The position numbers and the translations under genes are program-made. A stretch of 64,000 nucleotides of DNA, from contig CANMBS010000001.1 of the NCBI GenBank assembly GCA_947496145.1, positions 372,001 through 436,000 of the forward strand, in the 5' to 3' direction. Under the pieces are notes generated by a model. The model saw nothing but the letters and a program-made list of their open reading frames with translations. It was not told the DNA's origin and ran no database searches. Positions 18,433-29,540 of the stretch are shown piece by piece. Source of the stretch: an uncultured Pseudovibrio sp. GTDB taxonomy: Bacteria; Pseudomonadota; Alphaproteobacteria; Rhizobiales; Stappiaceae. Numbering within the stretch: the first letter of the stretch is position 1; each line of letters starts with the position of its first letter.

Positions 18433-19245
18433 TCAGGATGGGCGCAGGTCTGACCAGGATTTCCCGAGTTGCTCTCCCTTTGCCAAATGGCCCCATTTGG
18501 TTGCCAGCATGCGATCATCCAAATGATAGACGGACCGGAGCAAATCGGTTGTCACTACATCTCCCGGCGTTCCATGAGTAACCAGAGAGCCATGGTTGAG
18601 CACGAAGATTTTGTCAGCATAAACGCAGGCCAAATCGATATCGTGAAGGACTGCAATCACCCCGCCGCCCTTATTGGCATAGTCCCGGCCCGTCTCCAAA
18701 ACATCGATCTGGTGCTTCAGGTCGAGGCTTGCGGTGGGTTCATCCAGAAACAGATAGTTTGCCCGCCCATTTGGATTTGGTTCCCAGACCTGACAAAGCA
18801 CACGCGCCAGGTGCACGCGCTGTTTCTCCCCCCCGGAAAGCTCCTGATAATAACGATGCATGTATGAGGCGAGACCAACCCGTTCTAATGCCTGTAGTAC
18901 TCGTGAGCGCATTTGTTCTGCGCGAAGTCCATGTGTTCCTGAGACAAGCCCAAGCATCACCACTTCTTCCACCGAAAACGGGAACCCGAGCTGTGAGCTT
19001 TGCGGGAGGACAGCTCTTCTGCTTGCCAGCTCAACTGAAGAACAGCTGCTGATGGGCACCCCATCCAGCATGGTCATGCCTGCGGCTGGCATCATCTCAC
19101 CCGTCAGACACTTGAGTAACGTAGACTTACCTGCGCCATTGGGACCAATGATGACAGTGAGTTCTCCGGGGTGGCAACAAAAGTTAACATCGCGAAGGAG
19201 TGCCTTCGCCCCCACACTAACAGTAAGGTTTGTGGCTTCAAGCAT
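18433..19245 (-). CDS. hmuV: Hemin ABC transporter ATP-binding protein HmuV
   Basis: This 270-residue ATPase powers heme import. It shows Walker A GPNGAGKST, signature LSGGEKQR and Walker B YLFLDEPTASLD, and matches the FecE/HmuV class in length and order. It starts nine bases after the hmuU stop, in an hmuT-hmuU-hmuV operon. An IsdG-like heme monooxygenase is divergent upstream of the operon, supporting heme rather than cobalamin or siderophore as cargo. Expression is probably iron-repressed through the operator at 21386. Confidence 0.9.
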   Translation of the reverse strand: MLEATNLTVSVGAKALLRDVNFCCHPGELTVIIGPNGAGKSTLLKCLTGEMMPAAGMTMLDGVPISSCSSVELASRRAVLPQSSQLGFPFSVEEVVMLGLVSGTHGLRAEQMRSRVLQALERVGLASYMHRYYQELSGGEKQRVHLARVLCQVWEPNPNGRANYLFLDEPTASLDLKHQIDVLETGRDYANKGGGVIAVLHDIDLACVYADKIFVLNHGSLVTHGTPGDVVTTDLLRSVYHLDDRMLATKWGHLAKGEQLGKSWSDLRPS

Positions 19246-19254
19246 AGATCTTCC

Positions 19255-20358
19255 TTACAGCTGGGCCTGATTTTTGCGTCCCAGCAAAATGGTCAGGAAC
19301 ACTGGTGCGCCAATCACTGCAGTAATGATGCCGATGGGTAACTCTGCCGGAGCGACGACGGTACGGGCAACAACATCGGCAGAAATCAGCAGTGCCGCAC
19401 CAAGTAAAGCACAGGAAGGAAGCAGGAAGCGGTGGTCTGATCCAATCACCAATCTCAGGAGGTGGGGCACAACGATCCCGACAAAACCAATTGCACCAGC
19501 CGCCGCAACTGAAGCTCCGGTTGCACCAGCAACCAGAATAATAATAATTCTCTTAAGTTGTTGAGTGTTAAAGCCAAGATGGAAGGCTTCCGCCTCCCCC
19601 AACAGAAATGCGTTCAGGCCCTTTGCGATAAAGGGAAGGCTCGCGAAAACTGCCAGTGCAAAAGGAAGCGTGGTTGCCACTCTGGGCCATGTTGCGCTTC
19701 CAAGCCCCCCCATACTCCAGAAGGTCAAATCTCGCAGCTCTTCATCTGTACTGCCAAAAACAAGGAAACCAGTGACGGCACCAGCTAATGCACCCAGTGC
19801 GATGCCTGCAAGCAGCATGGTGGCAACTGAGGTTTGTCCTCTGCGGGTTGCCACCTTGTAAAGCAGAGCTGTGGTTGCAGCACCACCCAGAAAAGCCCCC
19901 CATGGCAACAGGTAGACGGAATATCCATCCAAAACCCAGAGAGGCAAAGCAGATGATAAGGTGATGACACACACCGCCGCCAGACCAGCACCAGAGGACA
20001 CACCCACCAGCCCCGGATCAGCAAGCGGGTTGCGGAAGAGACCCTGCATCATCGCCCCGGATGCTGCAAGAGCTGCCCCAACCAGACCACCCAGCAGTGT
20101 CCTGGGCATGCGGATATCCATGAGGATGACCTTGTCTCTCAGGCTGAGTGCGGTTTCATCCCCCAACAGCCAGTAGTCAAATACGCCAATTAGATGCGAA
20201 AGTGATACTTCTGCCGGACCAACACTCAACGATACAAAGCAGACAACAAGCAAGAGGAGAGACAACGCACGGGTTGCGTAGCGCTGACGAAATTCTCTGC
20301 TCGTTCTCAGATGGGACAGGGACGGCTTACACGCCTCAGACAATGTCATCTCACTCAT
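19255..20358 (-). CDS. hmuU: Hemin ABC transporter permease HmuU
   Basis: This 367-residue FecCD-family permease has about nine to ten transmembrane helices. Conserved blocks include DIRMPRTLLGGLVGAALAAS, FRNPLADPGLVGVSSGAGL and GAIGFVGIVVPHLLRLVIG. A charged N-terminal tail of about 30 residues precedes the first helix. It forms the inner-membrane channel for heme delivered by HmuT. It starts 11 bases after hmuT and is followed nine bases later by hmuV. Confidence 0.92.
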   Translation of the reverse strand: MSEMTLSEACKPSLSHLRTSREFRQRYATRALSLLLLVVCFVSLSVGPAEVSLSHLIGVFDYWLLGDETALSLRDKVILMDIRMPRTLLGGLVGAALAASGAMMQGLFRNPLADPGLVGVSSGAGLAAVCVITLSSALPLWVLDGYSVYLLPWGAFLGGAATTALLYKVATRRGQTSVATMLLAGIALGALAGAVTGFLVFGSTDEELRDLTFWSMGGLGSATWPRVATTLPFALAVFASLPFIAKGLNAFLLGEAEAFHLGFNTQQLKRIIIILVAGATGASVAAAGAIGFVGIVVPHLLRLVIGSDHRFLLPSCALLGAALLISADVVARTVVAPAELPIGIITAVIGAPVFLTILLGRKNQAQL

Positions 20359-20369
20359 GGCGGACTGCT

Positions 20370-21296
20370 TTATGATTTGATCCCGGTTTTACTCGCGATT
20401 TCCGCGAGGCGATCACTAAGATCACGAATTGCCTGTGCAGTGCGTGGACCGAAACCAAGCAAGTAAACGCCATCCATGGTGATCAAATTGCCGTTCAAAC
20501 CTGCTGGAGTGAGATTGAAGCCCGGTGCCTTGAGGATTTTGGATTGACCGCTCAGTCCGGGGCGAGACATCATCATGATCACGTCTGGTGCTGCGGCGAT
20601 CAGTGCCTCTTTGGAAACAGGTTTATAGCCACGCAGGTTTGCAAATACATTTGTTGCACCTGCCAGACCAATAACAGCATGTGCTCCGGTTTCCCGCCCT
20701 GCAATTAACGGTTTATCTCCACCTTGTGAGATGACGAAGACAACTTTAAGCGGCTTTGCCTGCTTCTGGGCGTAAGCCAGTGCAGCATCCATATCCGTCT
20801 GCACTTTATTCTTCAGCGCCTTTGCCTCATCCTGAAGACCCAGAGCGTTTCCGATCAGCTCGATCTTTTCAAGGATACCTTCAGGCGTATATTTTTCTTT
20901 CACTTCAGTCAGCGGAAGAGCCGCTGCTTTCAACACATCGATGGTTGCAGGGGGACCTGAACCCTCCATCATCAGAATATGAGTGGGATCTGAGGCCAGA
21001 ACTCCCTCTGCGCTTAACGCACGCATGTACCCAACATCAGGAAGTTTCTGCGCTTCGGGCGGATAAAGACTTGTCGTGTCAACAGCAACAAGCCTGTCCT
21101 GAGCATTGAGCGCATAGACAATTTCCGTCAGAGAAGACCCAATGGAAATGAGCCGCTGCCTGCTTTCCTGCTTTTGCGCCAATGCTTCGTTTGCTGTCAT
21201 GGCAATGAGCAAGCTCATCAGCATAACGGCGATATAAGGAAGCACTTGAGGCAGTGATCTGCCGACTTTGGTGAGGAGACCCATGGCTGCACCCAT
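20370..21296 (-). CDS. hmuT: Heme-binding periplasmic protein HmuT
   Basis: This is a periplasmic binding protein of the BtuF/HmuT class. The fold starts at RLISIGSSLTEIVYAL and continues through VAVDTTSLYPPEAQKLPDVGYM and PDVIMMMSRPGL. The hydrophobic segment YIAVMLMSLLIAMTANEALA acts as signal peptide. The start is uncertain. A GTG at 21377 would sit almost at the predicted transcription start and has no ribosome-binding site, so ATG 21296 or 21284 is more plausible. In HmuT/ShuT proteins a Tyr coordinates heme; Tyr in the TTSLYPPE region is a candidate. It is the first gene of hmuTUV. Confidence 0.88.
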   Translation of the reverse strand: MGAAMGLLTKVGRSLPQVLPYIAVMLMSLLIAMTANEALAQKQESRQRLISIGSSLTEIVYALNAQDRLVAVDTTSLYPPEAQKLPDVGYMRALSAEGVLASDPTHILMMEGSGPPATIDVLKAAALPLTEVKEKYTPEGILEKIELIGNALGLQDEAKALKNKVQTDMDAALAYAQKQAKPLKVVFVISQGGDKPLIAGRETGAHAVIGLAGATNVFANLRGYKPVSKEALIAAAPDVIMMMSRPGLSGQSKILKAPGFNLTPAGLNGNLITMDGVYLLGFGPRTAQAIRDLSDRLAEIASKTGIKS

Positions 21297-21385
21297 TTGA
21301 GAGGAGTGGTTTCGTTCCTTCGGGGATGAGTGGCTGCTGGCTTCCCAAGACGACCCGTTTTTGCAAAGTGTTGTCACTTTAAGAT

Positions 21386-21408
21386 AACATGATTGTATTA
21401 CTCATGTT
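21386..21408. promoter_or_regulatory. RirA-type iron operator overlapping the hmuT promoter
   Basis: AACATGA-N9-TCATGTT is a perfect 7-bp-arm palindrome containing the TGA-N9-TCA core of the rhizobial iron-responsive operator bound by RirA. On the minus strand, TTGACT followed 17 bases later by TAATAC forms a plausible promoter, with the TAATAC inside the operator. Binding would therefore block hmuTUV transcription. Confidence 0.65.
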
Positions 21409-21462
21409 TTATAATGCAGTCAATCTCAAACTAGTCAGGAAACTGACATAAGAAAAATTACT

Positions 21463-21477
21463 TGACTATGAAACTCA
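21463..21477. promoter_or_regulatory. Second TGA-N9-TCA iron-operator core, upstream of the heme monooxygenase
   Basis: TGA-CTATGAAAC-TCA lies 205 bases before the GTG of the plus-strand heme monooxygenase. The overlapping TTGACT (21462-21467) could be its -35 element; the -10 element is not clear. With the operator at 21386 it suggests that both divergent heme units share iron control. Confidence 0.45.
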
Positions 21478-21681
21478 TATTTTAATAGATACGCGCACCT
21501 GTTGCCTGAAAAGGCGCAGGGTTAAGACCATTTTGCCAGCCGGGCGGTTTTATCCGCTAGCCAGCCTCTGCAAGCCCATTCATCCTGTTGCGGCTTCGTT
21601 TTGAGAGTGGCTCTGAAAACCGAGATTTGACAGGTCCTGAACAGGAAAGGTCTGTCCACAAATTGGCGAAGGAGTTCCAGC

Positions 21682-22005
21682 GTGTACATCGCAATGAACC
21701 GTTTCCGCGTGGTGCGGGGTAAAGAAGAAGAATTTGAAGCCGTTTGGAAAAACCGTGAACGACATCTGAGTTCTGTTCCCGGTTACATCGAATTTCGTAT
21801 GTTAAAGGGCGACACCCTCGAAGACCACACACTTTATGCCTCTCATACCACCTGGGATACCTACGAGAACTTCGTCGGGTGGACAAAATCTGAGGCTTTT
21901 GCAACAGCGCACAAAGGTGCTGGCACGCGCATGAACTTCTATCTGGGCGGTCCTCACTTTGAGGGTTTTGAAGTCATACTTACTGAAACTCGTGAGACTG
22001 CCTGA
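21682..22005 (+). CDS. IsdG/HmuQ-type heme-degrading monooxygenase
   Basis: This is a 107-residue ABM-fold protein. Counting from the GTG start, Asn6, Trp67 and His77 align with the Asn7-Trp67-His77 catalytic triad of staphylococcal IsdG, in the contexts MNRFRV and WTKSEAFATAH. It would open the heme ring and release iron from heme imported by the divergent HmuTUV system. GGAG at 21671-21674 is seven bases before GTG 21682, favouring this start over ATG 21694. Rhizobial HmuQ/HmuD are the closest functional analogues. Confidence 0.88.
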   Translation: MYIAMNRFRVVRGKEEEFEAVWKNRERHLSSVPGYIEFRMLKGDTLEDHTLYASHTTWDTYENFVGWTKSEAFATAHKGAGTRMNFYLGGPHFEGFEVILTETRETA

Positions 22006-22070
22006 ATTTGTCTTTTTGGAAGCTGTAATTTCGTACAGCTTCCGACCTTACTCTAAAGTCTGAGTTGCAC

Positions 22071-22113
22071 CCATATATTTTGTATGCAAATTATTTGCTT
22101 GCAAAATATATGG
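22071..22113. promoter_or_regulatory. 43-bp near-perfect palindrome, probable MarR operator
   Basis: Arms of 21 bases flank a central T at 22092, and 19 of 21 pairs match (outer CCATATATTTTG / CAAAATATATGG, inner GCAAAT / ATTTGC). It ends next to the ribosome-binding site of the MarR gene, consistent with autorepression by a dimer or pair of dimers. Confidence 0.65.
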
Positions 22114-22124
22114 AGTCTCAGCGT

Positions 22125-22529
22125 ATGCGCTTAGATAACTGCATCTTTTATCTGCTTTCCAGAAGTGCCCGCAGCGGTACCCGATTTTACAAAAAACAAC
22201 TGGAAGCATTGGGACTTACACCCGTGCAGTCCATTGTGCTTCAGGCGCTGGCAGTAAACGATGGTTGCACGACATCTCAGCTTGGAAAGGCAGCAGAGCT
22301 GGACAACGCCACGTTAACCGGCGTGCTGGACCGGCTTTGTCCCGCTGGTTTTGTGATACGCAAAGCCAGCCCTGATGACCGACGCACCCAGCATATTTAC
22401 CTCAGTGAGAAGGGCAGCGCGATTTCAGAGCAGCTCGACAGCATTACTGAGGATGCAAATGCCAAATTTCTTGAAGAGTTAAGTCCCCAGGAAGAGGAGA
22501 GCCTCAAAGCCTTGCTGGCGCGACTGTGA
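22125..22529 (+). CDS. MarR-family transcriptional regulator
   Basis: This regulator of about 134 residues has a winged helix (TTSQLGKAAELDNATLTGVL, then wing RKASPDDRRTQHIYLSEKG with the conserved DxR motif). ATG 22125 is chosen because GGAG lies nine bases upstream. An in-frame ATG at 22110 is embedded in the upstream palindrome and has no ribosome-binding site. It is followed 34 bases later by a hotdog thioesterase gene on the same strand, which it may control. MarR proteins of this type often sense aromatic or acyl-CoA ligands. Confidence 0.88.
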   Translation: MRLDNCIFYLLSRSARSGTRFYKKQLEALGLTPVQSIVLQALAVNDGCTTSQLGKAAELDNATLTGVLDRLCPAGFVIRKASPDDRRTQHIYLSEKGSAISEQLDSITEDANAKFLEELSPQEEESLKALLARL

Positions 22530-22563
22530 TTTCAACCTTCATTCAACAGGACGGATTGAAAAG

Positions 22564-23001
22564 ATGGACCTTAAAGTAATGTCAGGACTGGAGTTTCTGA
22601 CGGCGATGCAAAAGTCAGGCAATCGCCCTCCAATGGCTGCAACAATGAATGTGGAGCTGGACCGTATAGAAGATGGGCTTGTTCGGTTTAAGTGTAAACC
22701 CACACATGACCATATGAATCCCGGAGGGACAGTGCACGGAGGTTATGCGGCAACCGCGCTGGATTCGGTTTTATCACTCGCCGTGCAAAGCAAACTGAAA
22801 GATGCTTTCAACTTTCGGGGAACTTCCGAACTTAATGTTAAGTATATCCGACCCATCACTGTTGGGCAGGTTCTTTATGCAGAAGGTCGCGTTATCAGCA
22901 TGACACGCCAGACCGGGATTTCTAGTGGTGAGATCGTGGATGAGGACGGAAAAATATACGCTTACGCGACTGCGACAGTGATGCTGAAGCCAGAGCCCTG
23001 A
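22564..23001 (+). CDS. PaaI-type hotdog-fold thioesterase
   Basis: This is a 145-residue protein of the PaaI/YdiI thioesterase family. It shows NPGGTVHGGYAATALDSVLS, the HGG motif and Asp of the active-site helix. It would hydrolyse an acyl- or aryl-CoA thioester, with unknown substrate specificity. It lies directly after the MarR regulator and probably shares its transcript. Confidence 0.85.
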   Translation: MDLKVMSGLEFLTAMQKSGNRPPMAATMNVELDRIEDGLVRFKCKPTHDHMNPGGTVHGGYAATALDSVLSLAVQSKLKDAFNFRGTSELNVKYIRPITVGQVLYAEGRVISMTRQTGISSGEIVDEDGKIYAYATATVMLKPEP

Positions 23002-23356
23002 CTCTGGTTTCCATGAATTTACGCAGTTGCCGGCCCCTATGCGCTCATTATATTGTGTATAAATTAGCCAGCTAAGTTAATTCTTTTGCCGTATTTCTCT
23101 CGCGTGCGCCGGTAAAGTAATGCTCGCAATTCTCCAAAAAACTTAGCTAAATATGCCTGCATATAGGCAGTCATCGTGATATTTAATCGATTTATGGACA
23201 CATAGCGCAATAAACATCCCTTACGCGACGGAGGTTTATTTAACAATTGCGCTTGGTGTATATTGCACGCTATACGTGTTGGAGTGTTTCTGTAATGAGG
23301 GGTGCAAGGTCGATTGCGTTGCACTTTCTCTTGCGACCAACAAGGCATTTCACTCC

Positions 23357-24088
23357 ATGCTGCACTCAATCTCGGACCGTTCACTTATTTCCAGATTTGG
23401 GATTTCGCCCTGGCCAACCTCCAGTAATCGCAAGAGCGACGCTGTTTATCATTATCTGAAAGAGAAGATAATTGTCGGGAAACTGAAGCCCGGAGAAGCG
23501 ATTGCAGAGCAGCAGGTTGCTGATACATGCGACTGTGCTCAGGGAACTGTGCGGGAAGCCTTATTCAAACTCCAGCAGACTGGTCTGGTGATCCGCCATG
23601 ATTATAAGGGCACGCGCGTTGCTGGTATCAGCCGTGCTGAGGCGATGGAGATTATCCAAATTCGCAGGCAACTGGAAGAGCAAGCAGGACGCATCGTGGC
23701 TTCCAAGATTACAGAGGAAGTGCGTAACCGCCTGTTTGAGATACTGGATGCGATGTGTCAGGCAGCGGATGCAGGAGAAGTTTACCTTTGCAGTGCGTAT
23801 GATCGCTTATTCCATGCCACCTTGTTTCATCAGGCAAACCTGACCGGACTTGAGCCAATTCTGGAACGGTGTGCTCTTCATATGCATCGCGTTACTTTAT
23901 TTGACCGTTCGTTTCCGCTCAATACGAGTGATGTCCATGCCCTGCATAGTCGGATCATTGAAACACATTGCAATGGCACGCCAGAAGAGGCGGCTGAAGC
24001 CGCAGGGCAGCATGTGAGCTTTTTATTTAATCGCTGGATAGCGGATCACACATTTGAAGGGTTATCTCCACCTGACAACACGGAGTAA
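23357..24088 (+). CDS. GntR-family (FCD subfamily) transcriptional regulator
   Basis: This is a protein of about 243 residues. An N-terminal winged helix (AVYHYLKEKIIVGKLKPGEA, then EQQVADTCDCAQGTVREALF) is followed by an all-helical FCD ligand-binding domain containing the metal/ligand-binding Asp and His residues (AYDRLFHATLF, HALHSRIIETH). ATG 23357 is taken as start, with about 30 residues before the HTH; GTG 23276 would add 27 residues. It ends in a shared terminator with gyrB. The ligand and targets cannot be predicted from its neighbours. Confidence 0.85.
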   Translation: MLHSISDRSLISRFGISPWPTSSNRKSDAVYHYLKEKIIVGKLKPGEAIAEQQVADTCDCAQGTVREALFKLQQTGLVIRHDYKGTRVAGISRAEAMEIIQIRRQLEEQAGRIVASKITEEVRNRLFEILDAMCQAADAGEVYLCSAYDRLFHATLFHQANLTGLEPILERCALHMHRVTLFDRSFPLNTSDVHALHSRIIETHCNGTPEEAAEAAGQHVSFLFNRWIADHTFEGLSPPDNTE

Positions 24089-24090
24089 CA

Positions 24091-24123
24091 AAAAGCCGGA
24101 GAGCAAATGCCTCCGGCTTTTTT
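24091..24123. terminator. Bidirectional terminator between GntR gene and gyrB
   Basis: A perfect 11-bp stem AAAAGCCGGAG (24091-24101) / CTCCGGCTTTT (24111-24121) is flanked by A and T runs. It can serve both converging genes. Confidence 0.9.
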
Positions 24124-24145
24124 ATTATTACCTCAAGAAAGTGAC

Positions 24146-26623
<2,478 letters not shown>

Positions 26624-26844
26624 TCATTAGGCTTCAGTTTATAGTTGGTTGGGCAAATGGTTCAAGCAATCAGGGAGTTTAACCTGTCGTAAACCAAGGG
26701 AAATATTGCACAATCACTGTTTTTATAGGGGTGATTTATATTGGGAAGCACGTTGCGTCGATTTACGGTCTTTCATCACTCACTTTTATCTGCGCCAGAG
26801 CGCATTTTTTGCATCTCCCCCAAGCCAGACGAGCAACAGAAATG

Positions 26845-27477
26845 TTATCTGGCAATCATGAGCCCTGCGACACCGACGAGGCCCAGACATGCGAGCCTGT
26901 TAATCAGATACATGGCTTTATGAGAGGTGAGCAGCGCCCGGAATTGCAGGGCTATCAATGAATAAGCGGCATTGATGGAAAGCAGAACGACGGACAACAC
27001 AAGAGCAAGCTGCACAAAGCCAAGCATATTCATTTCTTCAACACTTACCAGATTGGGCATGAGCGCGAGATAAAACATGATTGCTTTGGGGTTGGACAGA
27101 TTGAAGACAAGCCCTGAAACGTAGGAGGCGATTGCGCCAGCATCTGGCTGACAGGCGATTTCCGTAGCATTTTCTACGGTTGCAGGCGCACTCTTCCAGA
27201 TGCCATAGGCAATGTAGAGAAGATACACTGCACCCAGCCATTGCAGAACCACCAGTGCGCCCGAGAAACTGGCGGCAATTGCAGCCAAACCGAGAGCAGC
27301 CATGGAGAACCACAACAAATCACCACTCAACAGGCCCAGAACAAACAGCAATGCCCCGCTGCTTCCAAAACTCATCGCACGGGCAAGAATGGCAAAGACG
27401 GCAGGGCCGGGAATAACGGCAAGCGTAAAAAGCGTGCCGCCAAACAAAGCAAGGCTGGTTCCATCCATGGGCAGCAT
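26845..27477 (-). CDS. LysE/RhtB-family amino-acid exporter
   Basis: This inner-membrane protein of about 210 residues has about six helices. The family N-terminal motif PGPAVFAILARAMSFGSSGA is followed by YLLYIAYGIWKS and the NPKAIMFYLALMP block. LysE/RhtB members export amino acids or their derivatives; the substrate is unknown. ATG 27477 follows AGGA at good spacing; ATG 27468 is an alternative. A frameshifted paralogue lies 71 bases away upstream in the same orientation, suggesting tandem duplication between recF and gyrB. Confidence 0.88.
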   Translation of the reverse strand: MLPMDGTSLALFGGTLFTLAVIPGPAVFAILARAMSFGSSGALLFVLGLLSGDLLWFSMAALGLAAIAASFSGALVVLQWLGAVYLLYIAYGIWKSAPATVENATEIACQPDAGAIASYVSGLVFNLSNPKAIMFYLALMPNLVSVEEMNMLGFVQLALVLSVVLLSINAAYSLIALQFRALLTSHKAMYLINRLACLGLVGVAGLMIAR

Positions 27478-27547
27478 CTCTTTCCTGAAGACGAGAATCT
27501 TCAGTATATGCTGCAAGTAACTTTCGCAAGCAGCTTAGTTGCTTGCG

Positions 27548-28167
27548 TCAGCGGGTCACCATCGTTGCGGCAACGCCGACCATCACCACGCTTGAGCCTT
27601 TGTTAAGCCGTTGGAATGCTCTTTGGGAGGTAAAAAGTTTCTTTGCAGAAGCAGCCAGATACGCATAGGTCCCGAAAACAAGAAACAGGACACTGGCCAT
27701 GATTGCCGCCAGTTCGCCATAGGCAAGCATGGTGATCTGATCCATCGGGATGATGTTTGGCATCAGGGCCATATAAAAGATCATCACTTTTGGATTGGAG
27801 AGGTTCATGGAAAGGCCCGTTACAAATGCCGAGAACCATGAGCTTGTTTTTACTGGCCTGTCGTCCGCTTCAACTGGTGAAATGCCTTTTGAATTCCACA
27901 TGCCCCAGGCTACATAAAGCAAATAAGCCGCACCGAGCCACTTTAAAACGACAAAGACAGCGGCATAACTGGCCGCAATTGCCGCAAGCCCCATGATTGC
28001 CAGTGTGAACCAAAAAAGGTCACTGCACATCATGCCCACAACGAACATAATTGTGCCTTGCGTGCCGTGCCCCATGATACGGGCGAGCAGGGCGGCAATG
28101 CCCGGCCCGGGGTAATGGCAGCGGCAAACAAAGTTCCGGCAAAAAACAGCAGCACAGCAAGGTCCAT
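27548..28167 (-). pseudogene. LysE/RhtB-family exporter with a -1 frameshift
   Basis: Reading from ATG 28167 gives MDLAVLLFFAGTLFAAAITPG, then loses frame. From about 28100 onward a second frame continues as ...RIMGHGTQGTIMFVVGM through NPKVMIFYMALMP to the stop at 27548. Adding one G in the run CCCGGCCCGGGG near 28101-28112 restores the expected PGPGIAALLAR motif and a full length of about 206 residues. This could be a genuine inactivating deletion or a sequencing error in a GC run. The remaining open part alone would begin inside helix one and be non-functional. Confidence 0.8.
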
Positions 28168-28328
28168 GGACGCCTATCTCTTAATATTGGTGTTCAAAAT
28201 CAGCTTGTACATGTTGAAGGTAAGCCAACGCTTATCTTCTCAAGTGAAGCGCAGAATAACCGCTCCGACTTTGCGAGGACAAGCGAGATAAATCCGTCTG
28301 ATGTTCAGGTCAGCTCAATCAATTGAAC

Positions 28329-29459
28329 TCAGGCTTCAGAGACACCACCCTCAGAGACGTTGAAAATCTGTGCTGTTTCCGGCAGGTCCTTGAAGAGGTT
28401 TTCGTCTGTTCCGGTCATAAAAACCTGCCCGCCAAGGGCTTCTAAGCGGGTGAACAGAGCTTCGCGGCGGCTTGGGTCAAGGTGTGCTGCCACTTCATCC
28501 AGCAGTAGAATTGGAGTCATGCCGGAGATGGAGGAGGTGAGGTCGGCATGGGCCAGAACAAGGCCGATTAACAGAGCTTTTTGCTCTCCGGTTGATGCCT
28601 GAGCGGCGGGCATATGCTTTTCACTATGCACCACGTATAGATCTGAACGGTGAGGGCCATCCAGCGTTCTGCCTGCTGCACGATCACGGTAGCGGCCTTC
28701 TACCAGCAAATCACGGTAGCAATCCTCCCGGTCCGAGGCCGTCATGCCGATGGTTGCGGTTTCAAATGCGCCTTGCAGGTGAATTTCGGCAGTAGGGAAA
28801 GGCAATCCAAGCTGCTTCTGATCATCGAGCGTTTTGGCGAGCAGGCTGACTGTTTCACTGCGGGCGAGGGCAACAGCGGTTCCCAGTTCGGCAACCTGAG
28901 CTTCAATGGCATCCAGAAATTCCGGGGTTCCACCTTCTGAAAGCAGGCGATTTCGCTGGCGCAGCGCTTTTTCGAAATTCGCGACCATGCGTCCATGGGA
29001 TGGGTTGAGTGAAAGAACCAATCGGTCGAGAAACTTGCGGCGGTCTGAGGCCGATCCGGTAAACAGGCCATCCATGGAGGGAACCAGCCAGAGCACGCGC
29101 AGATATTCGAGCAGAGCTTCTGAAGAGCGGGCTTCTTCGCCATCAATGCGCACGCGGCGGCCCGGTTCTCCGGCGGTTAGCCCTGTGCCGATGCGGGTCT
29201 CGCCGTATTCTCCATCCAAAAGCGTGCTGACAGCCCAGCCGCCGGGCCCATCAGTTCGGGCGATATCACTAAGGGTTGCCCGACGAAGGCCACGCCCTGC
29301 GGAGAGAAAGGAAATTGCTTCTAAAAGATTGGTTTTGCCTGCGCCGTTGTCACCGACAAAGGCGACCATTCGGCTATTCAACTCAACGCTTGCTGCGCTG
29401 TAGTTTCGAAAATCCGTTAGCGCGAGGCGAGAAAGCGCCACAGGCACTGGATTCGACAT
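28329..29459 (-). CDS. recF: DNA replication/repair protein RecF
   Basis: This 376-residue SMC-like ATPase has Walker A GDNGAGKTN, signature region STGEQKALLIGL and Walker B TPILLLDEVAAHLD. It helps load RecA at gaps covered by SSB, with RecO and RecR. It follows dnaN on the minus strand after a hairpin and precedes the LysE pair and gyrB, in the classical dnaA-dnaN-recF-gyrB order. Confidence 0.96.
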   Translation of the reverse strand: MSNPVPVALSRLALTDFRNYSAASVELNSRMVAFVGDNGAGKTNLLEAISFLSAGRGLRRATLSDIARTDGPGGWAVSTLLDGEYGETRIGTGLTAGEPGRRVRIDGEEARSSEALLEYLRVLWLVPSMDGLFTGSASDRRKFLDRLVLSLNPSHGRMVANFEKALRQRNRLLSEGGTPEFLDAIEAQVAELGTAVALARSETVSLLAKTLDDQKQLGLPFPTAEIHLQGAFETATIGMTASDREDCYRDLLVEGRYRDRAAGRTLDGPHRSDLYVVHSEKHMPAAQASTGEQKALLIGLVLAHADLTSSISGMTPILLLDEVAAHLDPSRREALFTRLEALGGQVFMTGTDENLFKDLPETAQIFNVSEGGVSEA

Positions 29460-29507
29460 TCAGGCTCTCTTTGGTTGGTTTGCCGGAGTTTCCAGCAGAT
29501 AAAGAAG

Positions 29508-29532
29508 GCCCCCGGCTGGAGTAGCCGAGGGC
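29508..29532 (-). terminator. Hairpin after dnaN
   Basis: GCCCCCGGCT (29508-29517) pairs with AGCCGAGGGC (29523-29532) apart from one mismatch. It is followed on the minus strand by CTTCTTT. It would partly terminate dnaN transcription before recF. Confidence 0.6.
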
Positions 29533-29540
29533 AAAGACTT

